From: Ekhidna lutea
GTDB lineage: Bacteria > Bacteroidota > Bacteroidia > Cytophagales > Cyclobacteriaceae
NCBI RefSeq assembly: GCF_900188325.1
Contig: NZ_FZPD01000005.1
Location: 434,001-498,000 of the forward strand
DNA length: 64,000 nucleotides
Direction: 5' to 3'
Part shown: positions 32,135 through 40,233 of the stretch, one piece after another
How positions within the stretch are numbered: the first letter of the stretch is position 1
How the letters are laid out: each line of letters opens with the position of its first letter
Notes under the pieces: model-generated
Database searches by the model: none
What the model saw: only the letters and a program-made list of their open reading frames with translations
Told to the model about the DNA's origin: nothing
Position numbers and translations under genes: made by a program

Positions 32135-33064
32135 TTATTTAATAAATAATGAACTAATTGATTCGTGATCGTGGATCTTACGAATTGCTTTTGCAAACAA
32201 ATCAGCCACGGTCAGTACTTTGATTTTTGAGCTTTCCTGCTTTTGCGGAATTGTATCAGTGATGATCAATTCCTCTAGAGCGGATTCTTCAATGTTTTTG
32301 TAGGCATTTCCTGAAAGCACTCCATGTGTAGCAATTGCCCGCACTGAGTTTGCTCCTTTTTCTTTTAATAAAGTAGAAGCTTTACTGATGGTGCCTGCTG
32401 TATCGACCATATCGTCAACCAGAACAACATCTTTTCCTTCTACATCCCCAATGACCTGCATAGAGGCAATTTCATTGGCTCTTTTCCGATGCTTATCGCA
32501 AATGACCATATCCACCTCAAATAACTTGGCATACGCCCGAGCTCTGGCAGTTCCGCCTACATCAGGAGAAGCAATAATCATGTTGTCCAGCTTGAGACTT
32601 TTTAAGTAGGGGTAGAAGATCGCTGAACCATCCAGATGGTCTACAGGAATGTCAAAAAATCCCTGAATTTGTCCAGCGTGTAAATCGCAAGTCATGATTC
32701 GGTCTGCGCCAGCTGATGTAATAACGTTCGCGGCAAGCTTAGCGGCAATGGAAACTCTTGGCTTGTCTTTTCGATCCTGACGTGCATATCCAAAATATGG
32801 AACTACTACAGTGACATATTTTGCACTCGCTCTTCGAGCCGCATCAATCATTAAAAGGAGTTCCCAGACATTGTCAGCAGGAGGGACGGTAGGTTGGATG
32901 ATGAAAACGTCTGATCCTCTTACGGATTCTGTGAAATAGACACCCATCTCACCATCACTAAAGGTTTGTTTTTCGCTCTGACCCAGCGGCTTGCCGTAGT
33001 TATTAGCAATTGCATTAGCTAATTCTGGGTGCGCTGATCCGGAGAAAATCTTTACTGATGACAT
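32135..33064 (-). CDS. prs: Ribose-phosphate pyrophosphokinase
   Basis: A 309-residue class I PRPP synthase that makes phosphoribosyl pyrophosphate from ribose 5-phosphate and ATP for nucleotide, His and Trp synthesis. KIFSGSAHPELANAIANNYG and FSDGEMGVYFTESVRGSDVFIIQPT are the N-terminal signatures. CDLHAGQIQGFFDIPVDHL is the metal/ATP region, and DVVLVDDMVDTAGTISKA is the PRPP loop. Complete. It is upstream of rplY in the same direction and downstream of tRNA-Gln, from which a terminator separates it. Confidence 0.97.
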   Translation of the reverse strand: MSSVKIFSGSAHPELANAIANNYGKPLGQSEKQTFSDGEMGVYFTESVRGSDVFIIQPTVPPADNVWELLLMIDAARRASAKYVTVVVPYFGYARQDRKDKPRVSIAAKLAANVITSAGADRIMTCDLHAGQIQGFFDIPVDHLDGSAIFYPYLKSLKLDNMIIASPDVGGTARARAYAKLFEVDMVICDKHRKRANEIASMQVIGDVEGKDVVLVDDMVDTAGTISKASTLLKEKGANSVRAIATHGVLSGNAYKNIEESALEELIITDTIPQKQESSKIKVLTVADLFAKAIRKIHDHESISSLFIK

Positions 33065-33070
33065 CTTTAC

Positions 33071-33103
33071 CTAAAATAAATCCCGCCTTCGTTAGCGGGA
33101 TTT
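33071..33103 (-). terminator. Intrinsic terminator between tRNA-Gln and prs
   Basis: On the minus strand AAATCCCGC (33103-33095) pairs with GCGGGATTT (33086-33078) over an 8-base loop, followed by a T-rich stretch (TATTTTAG). It lies downstream of tRNA-Gln and just ahead of the prs start codon, so it probably ends the tRNA transcript. Confidence 0.7.
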
Positions 33104-33128
33104 GAAATCGTGTTCCCTTCGGAACTAG

Positions 33129-33201
33129 TTGGCCTACTAGGGCTCGAACCTAGACTCTTCTGGACCAAAACCAGACGTGTTGCCAGTTACACCATAGGCC
33201 A
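33129..33201 (-). tRNA. tRNA-Gln (anticodon TTG)
   Basis: The minus strand folds as a complete cloverleaf of 73 bases. The acceptor stem is TGGCCTA with TAGGCCA plus discriminator A, the D stem is GTGT with ACAC, the anticodon stem is TCTGG with CCAGA around the loop TTTTGGT, the variable loop is AGAGT and the T stem is CTAGG with CCTAG around TTCGAGC. The anticodon TTG reads CAA/CAG. The CCA end is not encoded. A terminator follows at 33071-33103. Confidence 0.96.
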
Positions 33202-33254
33202 ATGTTGATTGCTTTTTTAGAAGTGCCAACCTCACTTATGTACTTACCTAACTC

Positions 33255-33308
33255 AACACATTTAAAATGTGTTGCCTCCCGATAGCTATCGGGAACACCA
33301 TAGGCCAA
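33255..33308 (-). pseudogene. tRNA-Gln 5' fragment interrupted by a palindromic repeat
   Basis: On the minus strand, TGGCCTATGGTGTT (33308-33295) repeats the acceptor and D-stem start of the intact tRNA-Gln. It is then broken by TCCCGATAGCTATCGGGA (33294-33277), an 18-base perfect palindrome, and continues as GGCAACAC. After that, AAATGTGTT (33265-33273) and AACACATTT (33255-33263) form a second inverted repeat. The anticodon and T arms are missing. It cannot be a working tRNA and looks like a duplicated tRNA end invaded by a short palindromic repeat. Confidence 0.65.
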
Positions 33309-33309
33309 T

Positions 33310-33731
33310 ACCGGAAAATTTTTAAGTGTTTGTCCTTCACTTCCGTTTAAACGGACGGCAAAATTAGATCAAAAAAGTAAAAATAAAAACGATATGATAG
33401 AATTGTGTCTTGAAATTTAAGATGATTATTTGATTCGATTTGTTATTGACCGTTTCTAGTATATGACAACATATGAAGATCAAAAGTAATTATTACTATT
33501 TTATATGAATAAGGTTGATTATGGTATTCAGTTAAATTCTAACCATACAATAACATTGCATATTTTATTGCCGTAATATCCTTGATAATGTCATTAATGA
33601 GTTGGATTTCTTTAAAGGATAAGAAAGGGTCTATCATTTCAAGAGTTAATTTTTGTATTGTTTCACTTTGCCTATGTATTCATGTCTGTTTCTATACAAG
33701 TTGGAGCTTTCTATAATTAGGAGATAGTAAA
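33310..33731. other. AT-rich intergenic region without recognisable gene
   Basis: About 420 AT-rich bases between the tRNA fragment and the orphan gene. I see no ORF with coding character, no tRNA and no strong hairpin. It should hold the promoter of the gene at 33732, but no clear TAnnTTTG box with a proper -33 element stands out. Confidence 0.5.
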
Positions 33732-34658
33732 ATGCGGTCTCTCAAAATTCATCTCACATTTCTATTCCTATTATCCTACTACTTCCTGTTTTGTCAGGAT
33801 GGTGCTTCTGAAAAGCTTGGATTTATACAAAGAAGCGTTACTGAGGTAGATTCTGCTGTGCTAATTGAAAATATTAGGCAATTTCTATCTCATGAGATTG
33901 ATGGTAACTCACCAATTTGGTTTGATGGGAGTATTGTATTGAAATCAGGGTATAAAATCGATGGACTTAAAGTGAAGTTTAATCCATTTGACAACAGCGT
34001 TTACATAAATGAAAATGTTGCTTGGTACAAAGTGTCCAATAATGCAATTGCGGGATTCAACATTAAGAAGGAGCAAAGAGAAATGGTATTTAGGAAGGGG
34101 TATAGTCTCCCTTTTCAGGGATTGATTGAAGTCACCACTGCTCTTCGTCATCAAGACATTATATCTTATCTGAAAGACTATTCTGATTATAATAAACTAG
34201 TTTTTAACTCATTAACAATCGAAAAAAGAGGCTTAAACCATAAACTCTCTATTGAATTGGAAACTAAATCCAGACAAACCATCTTCAAGTTTCGAAATTA
34301 TTTGATTGCGCATGATAATATCGCCAATGTTGATTCCGATTACAATATTCCTGAATTGAATGAAAACACTTACGTAGAAATTCTTTTTGAAACTGAATCC
34401 TTTGTAATTGTTAAGCATCATTTCAAGAAAGTAGCGCAGATAGGTTCGGTTTCTCTTAGTCAACACAAAGGAGTGTTTATGTTTGACGAAAAGGATTATT
34501 ATATGGCGGGGAATAAAAATATTCTTACTGAGTTTCTGTTCAATAAGGTATCACTAAAAAAAGCTTTTTATAATTCTGAAGTTAATGACTTTCCTCAGAT
34601 AAGAAATGTTGGTTCAGAGAGGAAACTTATGAATTGGCTAAGTCAGAATTACAATTGA
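33732..34658 (+). CDS. Orphan secreted protein of unknown function
   Basis: A 308-residue protein with an N-terminal signal (MRSLKIHLTFLFLLSYYFLF ending CQDG), so it is exported and possibly lipid-anchored at Cys21, although the lipobox is poor. The mature part has beta-rich segments (FDGSIVLKSGYKIDGLKVKFN, LTIEKRGLNHKLSIELE). No family is recognised. The gene is clearly more AT-rich than its neighbours, and the long AT-rich upstream gap fits an acquired or fast-evolving gene. It ends directly against the purL stop on the other strand. Confidence 0.65.
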   Translation: MRSLKIHLTFLFLLSYYFLFCQDGASEKLGFIQRSVTEVDSAVLIENIRQFLSHEIDGNSPIWFDGSIVLKSGYKIDGLKVKFNPFDNSVYINENVAWYKVSNNAIAGFNIKKEQREMVFRKGYSLPFQGLIEVTTALRHQDIISYLKDYSDYNKLVFNSLTIEKRGLNHKLSIELETKSRQTIFKFRNYLIAHDNIANVDSDYNIPELNENTYVEILFETESFVIVKHHFKKVAQIGSVSLSQHKGVFMFDEKDYYMAGNKNILTEFLFNKVSLKKAFYNSEVNDFPQIRNVGSERKLMNWLSQNYN

Positions 34659-37600
34659 CTACTTATTCTTCACCCACTCAAATGCATTTGCAAACGGTTC
34701 CATCCAGGGAGATACCTCTGCATTTTCCAATCCTTGCTTATATGGCCAGTTCCACGCAAATAAGGAACGCTCTAAATGTGGCATAATCGCCAGATGTCTA
34801 CCATCTTCTGAACAAAGGGCTGCCGTATCAAAGGAACTGCCATTGGTATTACCAGGAAATTCAGAAGAGGAGTACTTGACTGGAATTTTATAATCGCTCT
34901 CATTTTCAAGCATGAATCGTCCTTCTCCGTGCGCAAGCCAGATGCCTAGCTTTGATCCAACCATCGATTCCAGCATGATGGAGTTTGTTTTTTTGATATC
35001 CACACTTACAAATCCACACTCAAATTTCTCGGAACTGTTGTGATACATTTTTGGATGGTCGTCACCCATTTCAGGGTAGATTAATCCAAGTTCCATCATC
35101 AGCTGACAGCCATTGCAAACACCCAAACTCAAAGTGTCTTCTCTGGCATAGAAAGCATCGAGCGCTGCTTTTGCTTTTTCATTAAATAAGAAAGATCCTG
35201 CCCAGCCTTTTGCTGATCCCAACACATCGGAGTTAGAGAAACCTCCTACAAACACGATCAGGTTTACTTCACTCAAATCTTCACGACCAGTGATCAGGTC
35301 AGTCATATGAACGTCCTTAACATCAAAACCGGCAAGCCAAAGTGCATACGCCATTTCGCGATCACTGTTTACGCCTTGCTCACGAATGATTGCGGCTTTC
35401 ACCCCTGACTTTCCTTTTCGATTAAAGTCTAAATTGTAAGTTGAAGCCTTTCCGTCAAATTGTTTTGGGAGTGAATAGGATAGGGGCTGACTGAACCTAT
35501 TTTTAGTTCGTTCTTGCGAAACTTCAGGTTTGGTCTGTTTCAGGTCTAATAGCGCTGAAGGCTTAAACCATGCACTCTGATATTTTTTAATATCAAATTC
35601 CTTTGTAAATGACCCATTCGTAACCGAAACACTTCGTTCAGCTTTCAATTTTCCGATTTCACTCCATTTCAAACCAGAGTTTTCAATGGTTTTGATTGCA
35701 TCTTCTTCTACCTGAAGTAAAACGCCAGGTTTTTCAGAGAACAGGACTCTCACCGTATCCGATTCTCCGAGTGACGACAAGTCAACATCAAGACCTCCTT
35801 TGGTATTAGGAAAGTTCATCTCAAGTAAGGCAGTAATCAATCCTCCGGCGGATATATCATGACCTGCAATAACAAGACCTTGATTGATCAATTCCTGAAC
35901 GGTATTGAAAGCAAGAGCCACAACCTCTGATTTAGCCTCTGGAGTTTTTACTCCCAATTTCGATTGCGATTGCGCAAACGATGAGCCTCCTAGCTCAAAA
36001 TCAGATCCGGAAAAATCAAGGTAAATGATTTTGGAATCCTTCTGACGATAATCAATAGTCGGACTCACCGTTTTGTTGATATCAGAAACTTCTCCTACAG
36101 AGCTAATAATCACTGTTCCTGGTGCATAAACTTTCTCGCCATCCGGATACTTCTGAGTCATCGACATGGAGTCTTTTCCGGTTGGCACATTGATGCCCAA
36201 CTCACATGCAAAATCACTAATGGCTTTTACACCTTCATAGAGACGAGCATTCTCTCCTTCATTCTTAGCAGGCCACATCCAGTTAGCACTGAGTGAAACA
36301 CCTTTTAGTCCATGCGTTAATGGCGCCCACACGAGATTGGCGAGTGCTTCAGTGATTGATAGTCTGCTTCCAGCTCCTGCATTGATCAATCCGGGAACAG
36401 GAGAGTGTCCAATAGAAGTCGCAATCCCTTTATTCGACTTAAAGTCAAGCGCCATCACAGCTACATTGTTGAGTGGCAATTGAAGTTCTCCGCACGTTTG
36501 CTGAGTTGCAACTCTTCCGGTCACACATCGGTCTACTTTATTGGTGAGCCAGTCTTTACAAGCAACAGCCTCCAATTGCAGTACCGCTTCAAGGTATTCT
36601 TCAATTTTACTTTCAGCGTATGATACCTCTTCGTAGCTAGAGCTTTGTGTTTTGTCCTCCAGTATTGTCTTTGGAGAAGAACCGAACAGGTGATGCAGCT
36701 TTAAATCAAAAGGAGAGGCCTCACCATTGTTCTCAAACTTCAACTCATTATTATCCCCAGCTTCGCCTACCTCATAGTAAGGCGCTCGTTCTCTTTCTGA
36801 AACCCTTTTTAAGTATTCAGCATCCTGTTCTTTGATGACCAATCCCATACGTTCCTGAGACTCGTTACCTAGCACTTCCTTAGCTGAGAGTGTTTCGTCA
36901 CCAACAGGAAGCTTCTTCAGATTAATTGTTCCACCAGTTTCCTCTACCAACTCGGATAGACAGTTTAAGTGTCCTCCTGCACCGTGATCATGAATGGAAG
37001 TAATGGTATTGTCTTCAAGTTCCACCATCGCTCTTACAGCATTGGCTACCCGTTTTTGCATTTCCGGGTTGGATCGCTGCACGGCATTCAGCTCGAGAGC
37101 TTGATTGAAAGCACCTGTATCCACTGAAGAAACCGCACTTCCTCCCATACCAATACGGTAGTTGTCGCCACCCATCACAACAATCTTTTCGCCGGCCTTC
37201 ACATGCTTTTTCTGAGCATCTTTTTTCTTACCGTATCCTACACCTCCAGCCTGCATAATCACTTTATCATAGCCGAATTTCTTTCCACCTTCTTCATGTT
37301 CGAACGTCAACACACTACCACAAATGAGAGGCTGACCAAACTTATTTCCATAATCACTGGCACCATTTGATGCTTTGGTTAAAATCTCCTGAGGTGTTTG
37401 GTAAAGCCATTTCCTGGCGGACTTTTCCCACCCTCTTCCTTCCTCTGTTCGGGAATAGGAGGTCATATACACCGCTGTTCCAGCTAACGGAATACTACCT
37501 TGTCCTCCGGCCATCCGGTCTCTGATTTCTCCACCGGAACCTGTGGCTGCTCCGTTGAATGGTTCCACAGTAGTAGGGAAATTGTGGGTCTCCGCTTTAA

Positions 37601-38327
37601 GCGAGATTACTGATTCAAATTCTTTGGTGTCGAACCAATCCGGTTTGTCTTGGGTGGCTGGTGCAAACTGCTCAATCTTCGGACCCTGAATAAAGGCCAC
37701 ATTGTCTTTGTAGGCTGAAACCAGATAGTTCGGATGCTCTTTTGAGGTCTTTTTGATCCATTGGAAAAGGGAGAGCTCCTGTTCCTGACCATCAATAATA
37801 AAGGTTCCGTTGAATATTTTATGTCGGCAGTGTTCCGAGTTGATCTGGGAAAATCCAAAGACTTCAGAATCAGTAAGTGGCCTTTCGATTTCTTTTGCAA
37901 CTCCGTCCAGATATTCAATTTCTTCCTGACTCAGAGCGAGTCCTTCCTGCTGATTGTAAGCAGCGATATCATGGATGTGCTCAATCGGTTGAGGCGCTCG
38001 ATCCAGTGTGAAAATTGATTGATCCAGCCCTTCATAAACTTGCTGTAACATCGGGTCGAAAGCTCCGGATGAGGTCTCTGAAATATACGTTTCAATTCGG
38101 TAAATCGTCTCAATTCCTGCATTATGCGCAATATCCGAAGCGTTGGTACTCCATGGCGATATCATCTCTTTCCTTGGACCAATGAATTTGCCAGATATGT
38201 TATCTGTGCTTACTGCTTTGGCGCCTGAAAACAACCAGGTCAGCTTGTTAATTTGATCAGATGAGAGTTTGTCTGAAACACCTACAGCAATTACAGCGTC
38301 TTCAGAATTTTGGAAGAATTGAATCAT
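34659..38327 (-). CDS. purL: Phosphoribosylformylglycinamidine synthase
   Basis: A 1222-residue large-type FGAM synthase, fourth step of purine synthesis, converting FGAR, glutamine and ATP to FGAM. The FGAR-AT N-terminal domain is followed by FGFSQINSEHCRHKIFNG, LKAETHNFPTTVEPFNGAATGSGGEIRD and the second AIRS-like half with VPTGKDSMSM. The C-terminal class I glutaminase has the nucleophile in LGVCNGCQLMM and the partner in FAHGEGR-like WLAHGEGRF plus IMPHLERS. All blocks are intact. It is not in a pur operon here. Confidence 0.97.
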   Translation of the reverse strand: MIQFFQNSEDAVIAVGVSDKLSSDQINKLTWLFSGAKAVSTDNISGKFIGPRKEMISPWSTNASDIAHNAGIETIYRIETYISETSSGAFDPMLQQVYEGLDQSIFTLDRAPQPIEHIHDIAAYNQQEGLALSQEEIEYLDGVAKEIERPLTDSEVFGFSQINSEHCRHKIFNGTFIIDGQEQELSLFQWIKKTSKEHPNYLVSAYKDNVAFIQGPKIEQFAPATQDKPDWFDTKEFESVISLKAETHNFPTTVEPFNGAATGSGGEIRDRMAGGQGSIPLAGTAVYMTSYSRTEEGRGWEKSARKWLYQTPQEILTKASNGASDYGNKFGQPLICGSVLTFEHEEGGKKFGYDKVIMQAGGVGYGKKKDAQKKHVKAGEKIVVMGGDNYRIGMGGSAVSSVDTGAFNQALELNAVQRSNPEMQKRVANAVRAMVELEDNTITSIHDHGAGGHLNCLSELVEETGGTINLKKLPVGDETLSAKEVLGNESQERMGLVIKEQDAEYLKRVSERERAPYYEVGEAGDNNELKFENNGEASPFDLKLHHLFGSSPKTILEDKTQSSSYEEVSYAESKIEEYLEAVLQLEAVACKDWLTNKVDRCVTGRVATQQTCGELQLPLNNVAVMALDFKSNKGIATSIGHSPVPGLINAGAGSRLSITEALANLVWAPLTHGLKGVSLSANWMWPAKNEGENARLYEGVKAISDFACELGINVPTGKDSMSMTQKYPDGEKVYAPGTVIISSVGEVSDINKTVSPTIDYRQKDSKIIYLDFSGSDFELGGSSFAQSQSKLGVKTPEAKSEVVALAFNTVQELINQGLVIAGHDISAGGLITALLEMNFPNTKGGLDVDLSSLGESDTVRVLFSEKPGVLLQVEEDAIKTIENSGLKWSEIGKLKAERSVSVTNGSFTKEFDIKKYQSAWFKPSALLDLKQTKPEVSQERTKNRFSQPLSYSLPKQFDGKASTYNLDFNRKGKSGVKAAIIREQGVNSDREMAYALWLAGFDVKDVHMTDLITGREDLSEVNLIVFVGGFSNSDVLGSAKGWAGSFLFNEKAKAALDAFYAREDTLSLGVCNGCQLMMELGLIYPEMGDDHPKMYHNSSEKFECGFVSVDIKKTNSIMLESMVGSKLGIWLAHGEGRFMLENESDYKIPVKYSSSEFPGNTNGSSFDTAALCSEDGRHLAIMPHLERSLFAWNWPYKQGLENAEVSPWMEPFANAFEWVKNK

Positions 38328-38367
38328 GGAAGGAACCTCGTTTTGAAGTCCGCAAAATTAAGGATTT

Positions 38368-38398
38368 GACCTGAGAGGTTTTCAAAACCTGTCAGGTC
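38368..38398. repeat. Palindromic hairpin repeat upstream of purL
   Basis: GACCTGA-G-AGGTTTT (38368-38382) pairs with AAAACCT-G-TCAGGTC (38384-38398) around a single C, with one G-G mismatch. Five T follow on the plus strand. Its centre resembles the palindrome at 30781-30815. It lies 41 bases upstream of the purL start. Confidence 0.7.
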
Positions 38399-38420
38399 TT
38401 TTTACTTTAATTACAGCATC

Positions 38421-38562
38421 CGATTAAGATTTTCTGGAAGCTTCAAAACCACCCCATCCCTAAAGGGTGTTGCTAAAAAGGGCCTTCCTGCACGAAGCAT
38501 CGGCAAAGGCAGGAATTAAAGGGTATTATCAAACTGAATTACCATTTCGAAAATCTTAATCG
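38421..38562. repeat. 142-bp element with 14-bp perfect terminal inverted repeats
   Basis: CGATTAAGATTTTC (38421-38434) is the exact inverse of GAAAATCTTAATCG (38549-38562). Inside, TTCCTGC and GCAGGAA (near 38485-38515) form a further hairpin. No ORF is present and no target-site duplication is obvious. The features fit a miniature inverted-repeat element lying between purL and a thioredoxin-like gene. Confidence 0.65.
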
Positions 38563-38576
38563 TATTTCGATATTTT

Positions 38577-39107
38577 TTACTTCAACAATTTCCGAATGCT
38601 TTTTTTCAATGTGCCTACAGTCATTACTGAATAGCCGATCACCACCTTGTCAATGATGCCCTCACGGTTCACCACAAAGTGAGTAGGATATGATCGGACA
38701 TTCATTTCCACACAAAAGTCTTTGACATCCGGAATGGACTCATAGATAAACTCACGCTTTTCAAGAAACTTACGTACTTGAGACTCATCGTCAAAAGTAG
38801 GAGCCAGGAATATGATACCTTCATCTTGAAATTCTTCTACCATTTCATTCATTTCTGGCATCTCCATGATACACGGTCTGCATCGGGTAAACCAGAAGTT
38901 TACCAAGAATATCTTGCCCTTTAGCTGCTCTTTGGTAAATGTTTCTCCATCAAGGGTTGCCAGTTCGAACTCTGGAAAGGGCTGGCCTTTCATTCGCTTT
39001 ACTTCTTTTTTAGCGTCAGCTACTTGTTTGATTTGTTCCTTCGTTGGTTGTTGTGCTGTAATCAACAAAGGGAGGAGGGTTACAGCTAGCAGAAGTAATT
39101 TTTTCAT
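38577..39107 (-). CDS. TlpA-like periplasmic thioredoxin-family protein
   Basis: A 176-residue exported protein with a signal peptide (MKKLLLLAVTLLPLLITAQ). The domain FPEFELATLDGETFTKEQLKGKIFLVNFWFTRCRPCIMEMPEMNEM has the AhpC/TSA-TlpA approach and active site C-R-P-C near residues 76-79. SYPTHFVVNREGIIDKVVIGY is the cis-Pro region. It likely reduces or exchanges periplasmic disulfides, perhaps for cytochrome maturation or secreted proteins. It lacks neighbours that would tell the target. Confidence 0.9.
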   Translation of the reverse strand: MKKLLLLAVTLLPLLITAQQPTKEQIKQVADAKKEVKRMKGQPFPEFELATLDGETFTKEQLKGKIFLVNFWFTRCRPCIMEMPEMNEMVEEFQDEGIIFLAPTFDDESQVRKFLEKREFIYESIPDVKDFCVEMNVRSYPTHFVVNREGIIDKVVIGYSVMTVGTLKKSIRKLLK

Positions 39108-39151
39108 TTGGTGGTTTATTTAAAATGAGCTGCGATTAGTAAATCAATATT

Positions 39152-39223
39152 TTCAAAAATGATTCCCATAATCTCCTCTTGGGAGGAGAAGAGGTGGGTA
39201 AGCTAAAAGATATCATTTTTGAA
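39152..39223. repeat. 72-bp MITE-like inverted repeat with internal hairpin
   Basis: TTCAAAAATGAT (39152-39163) is the exact inverse of ATCATTTTTGAA (39212-39223). Between them CTCCTC (39173-39178) and GAGGAG (39183-39188) form a hairpin, followed by AGAGGTGGGTA. A related inverted piece, ACCCACCGC...CTCTTGGGAGGAGGGG, occurs at about 39260-39298. The pair resembles dispersed repeats of the CTCCTCTTGGGAGG-GTGGG type. Confidence 0.55.
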
Positions 39224-39316
39224 TAGATTAATTTTAGGCAGAAAACAATATGAAAACCCACCGCTGCGGCGGACTGCCCCGGCTCTTGGGAGGAGGGGAT
39301 TAATTGAGTTTTCTAT

Positions 39317-40111
39317 TCAAACTGTATTTTTCATTATCAATTTAGCTATTTCAGGTTTAACAAGTTGATGATGCTTCATCGGAAGAATATCTACTTCAAA
39401 TTCACCCATTGTTTTTATGATAGGCAAAATCTTTGCCGGTTTGATGATGTGATCCTTCTCTCCCAGGATAATTCTACGCTTGAATTGCGCTGTTTTAAAC
39501 TCTTTGGCCAATTGTTTTTTGCCATAGCCTAAAGTCTTGAAATGATTCCATGAAATGTAAACGCGTTTTCGGTTTTCAGGATTTCCCAACTCTTTTTGAA
39601 CAAAATCTCTGAGGTAGCTGCTTACAATCTTGTATTTATCATTAAAACGAAGCAACTGTTCAAGTTTTTTAGGATTTAGCATAAAATACTTAAAGAGCCA
39701 GCGGGTTGATGGATTTGTTGCCAGTTTAAACCAAATAGTTAGGAAAACACCATCAGGAGCAATGAGAATTAACTCCTGGGTTTGGGTTGGAAAGGAAAGT
39801 GCAGAAGAGATTGCAAATCGGCCACCCAAACTAAACCCGACAATTGTAAACTCCTTTATGTTTTCGTTTTGAAGGAATTTCTGCAGGTATTGTGCCCACT
39901 CATTTTTGGTTAGATTTCCATAGTCTCGGGAGCTTTTGCCATGATAAAAGATGTCAAAAGCATAGATTGTATAATCATCACCCAAAGTTTTCGACCAACT
40001 TTCAAATATTTTATTATCCTGCCCAAATCCGTGAAAAGCCAATAATATTCTTTCTCCTCCTGGATAGATGGAATAATGTAACTGTCCATTGGTTGATTCA
40101 ACTTTCGTCAT
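39317..40111 (-). CDS. Alpha/beta hydrolase
   Basis: A 264-residue hydrolase. LLAFHGFGQDNKIFESW is the oxyanion-hole HG region, FDIFYHGKSS follows, and VGFSLGGRFAISSAL is the nucleophile elbow with Ser near residue 104. ILGEKDHIIKP carries the acid Asp and MKHHQLVKPEIA the catalytic His. No signal peptide. The substrate is unknown. Divergent from the tetR gene, with 91 bases between this start and the efflux operator. Confidence 0.85.
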   Translation of the reverse strand: MTKVESTNGQLHYSIYPGGERILLAFHGFGQDNKIFESWSKTLGDDYTIYAFDIFYHGKSSRDYGNLTKNEWAQYLQKFLQNENIKEFTIVGFSLGGRFAISSALSFPTQTQELILIAPDGVFLTIWFKLATNPSTRWLFKYFMLNPKKLEQLLRFNDKYKIVSSYLRDFVQKELGNPENRKRVYISWNHFKTLGYGKKQLAKEFKTAQFKRRIILGEKDHIIKPAKILPIIKTMGEFEVDILPMKHHQLVKPEIAKLIMKNTV

Positions 40112-40201
40112 TTGGGAAGGTAAAATACCTGCGAATATTAGTATCTGAAAAAATCTTTAAAAAAGATGAACTATATCTCTCCTTTCTCGTTGATTTGCAC
40201 G

Positions 40202-40233
40202 ATGGAAACTTTTAAAACAACCAAAGTTTCCAT
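40202..40233 (+). promoter_or_regulatory. Predicted TetR operator of the efflux operon
   Basis: ATGGAAACTTT (40202-40212) and AAAGTTTCCAT (40223-40233) form perfect 11-base arms around a 10-base spacer, ending at the tetR start. A perfect palindrome of about 30 bases beside a tetR gene is the usual autoregulatory site. TTGATTTG (40190-40197) just upstream could be the -7 box (7 of 8), which would place the operator over the transcription start. Confidence 0.72.

Noticed and set aside
33270-33309. A second complete tRNA-Gln
   Set aside because: Only the acceptor 5' strand and part of the D arm are present; anticodon, T arm and acceptor 3' strand are missing.
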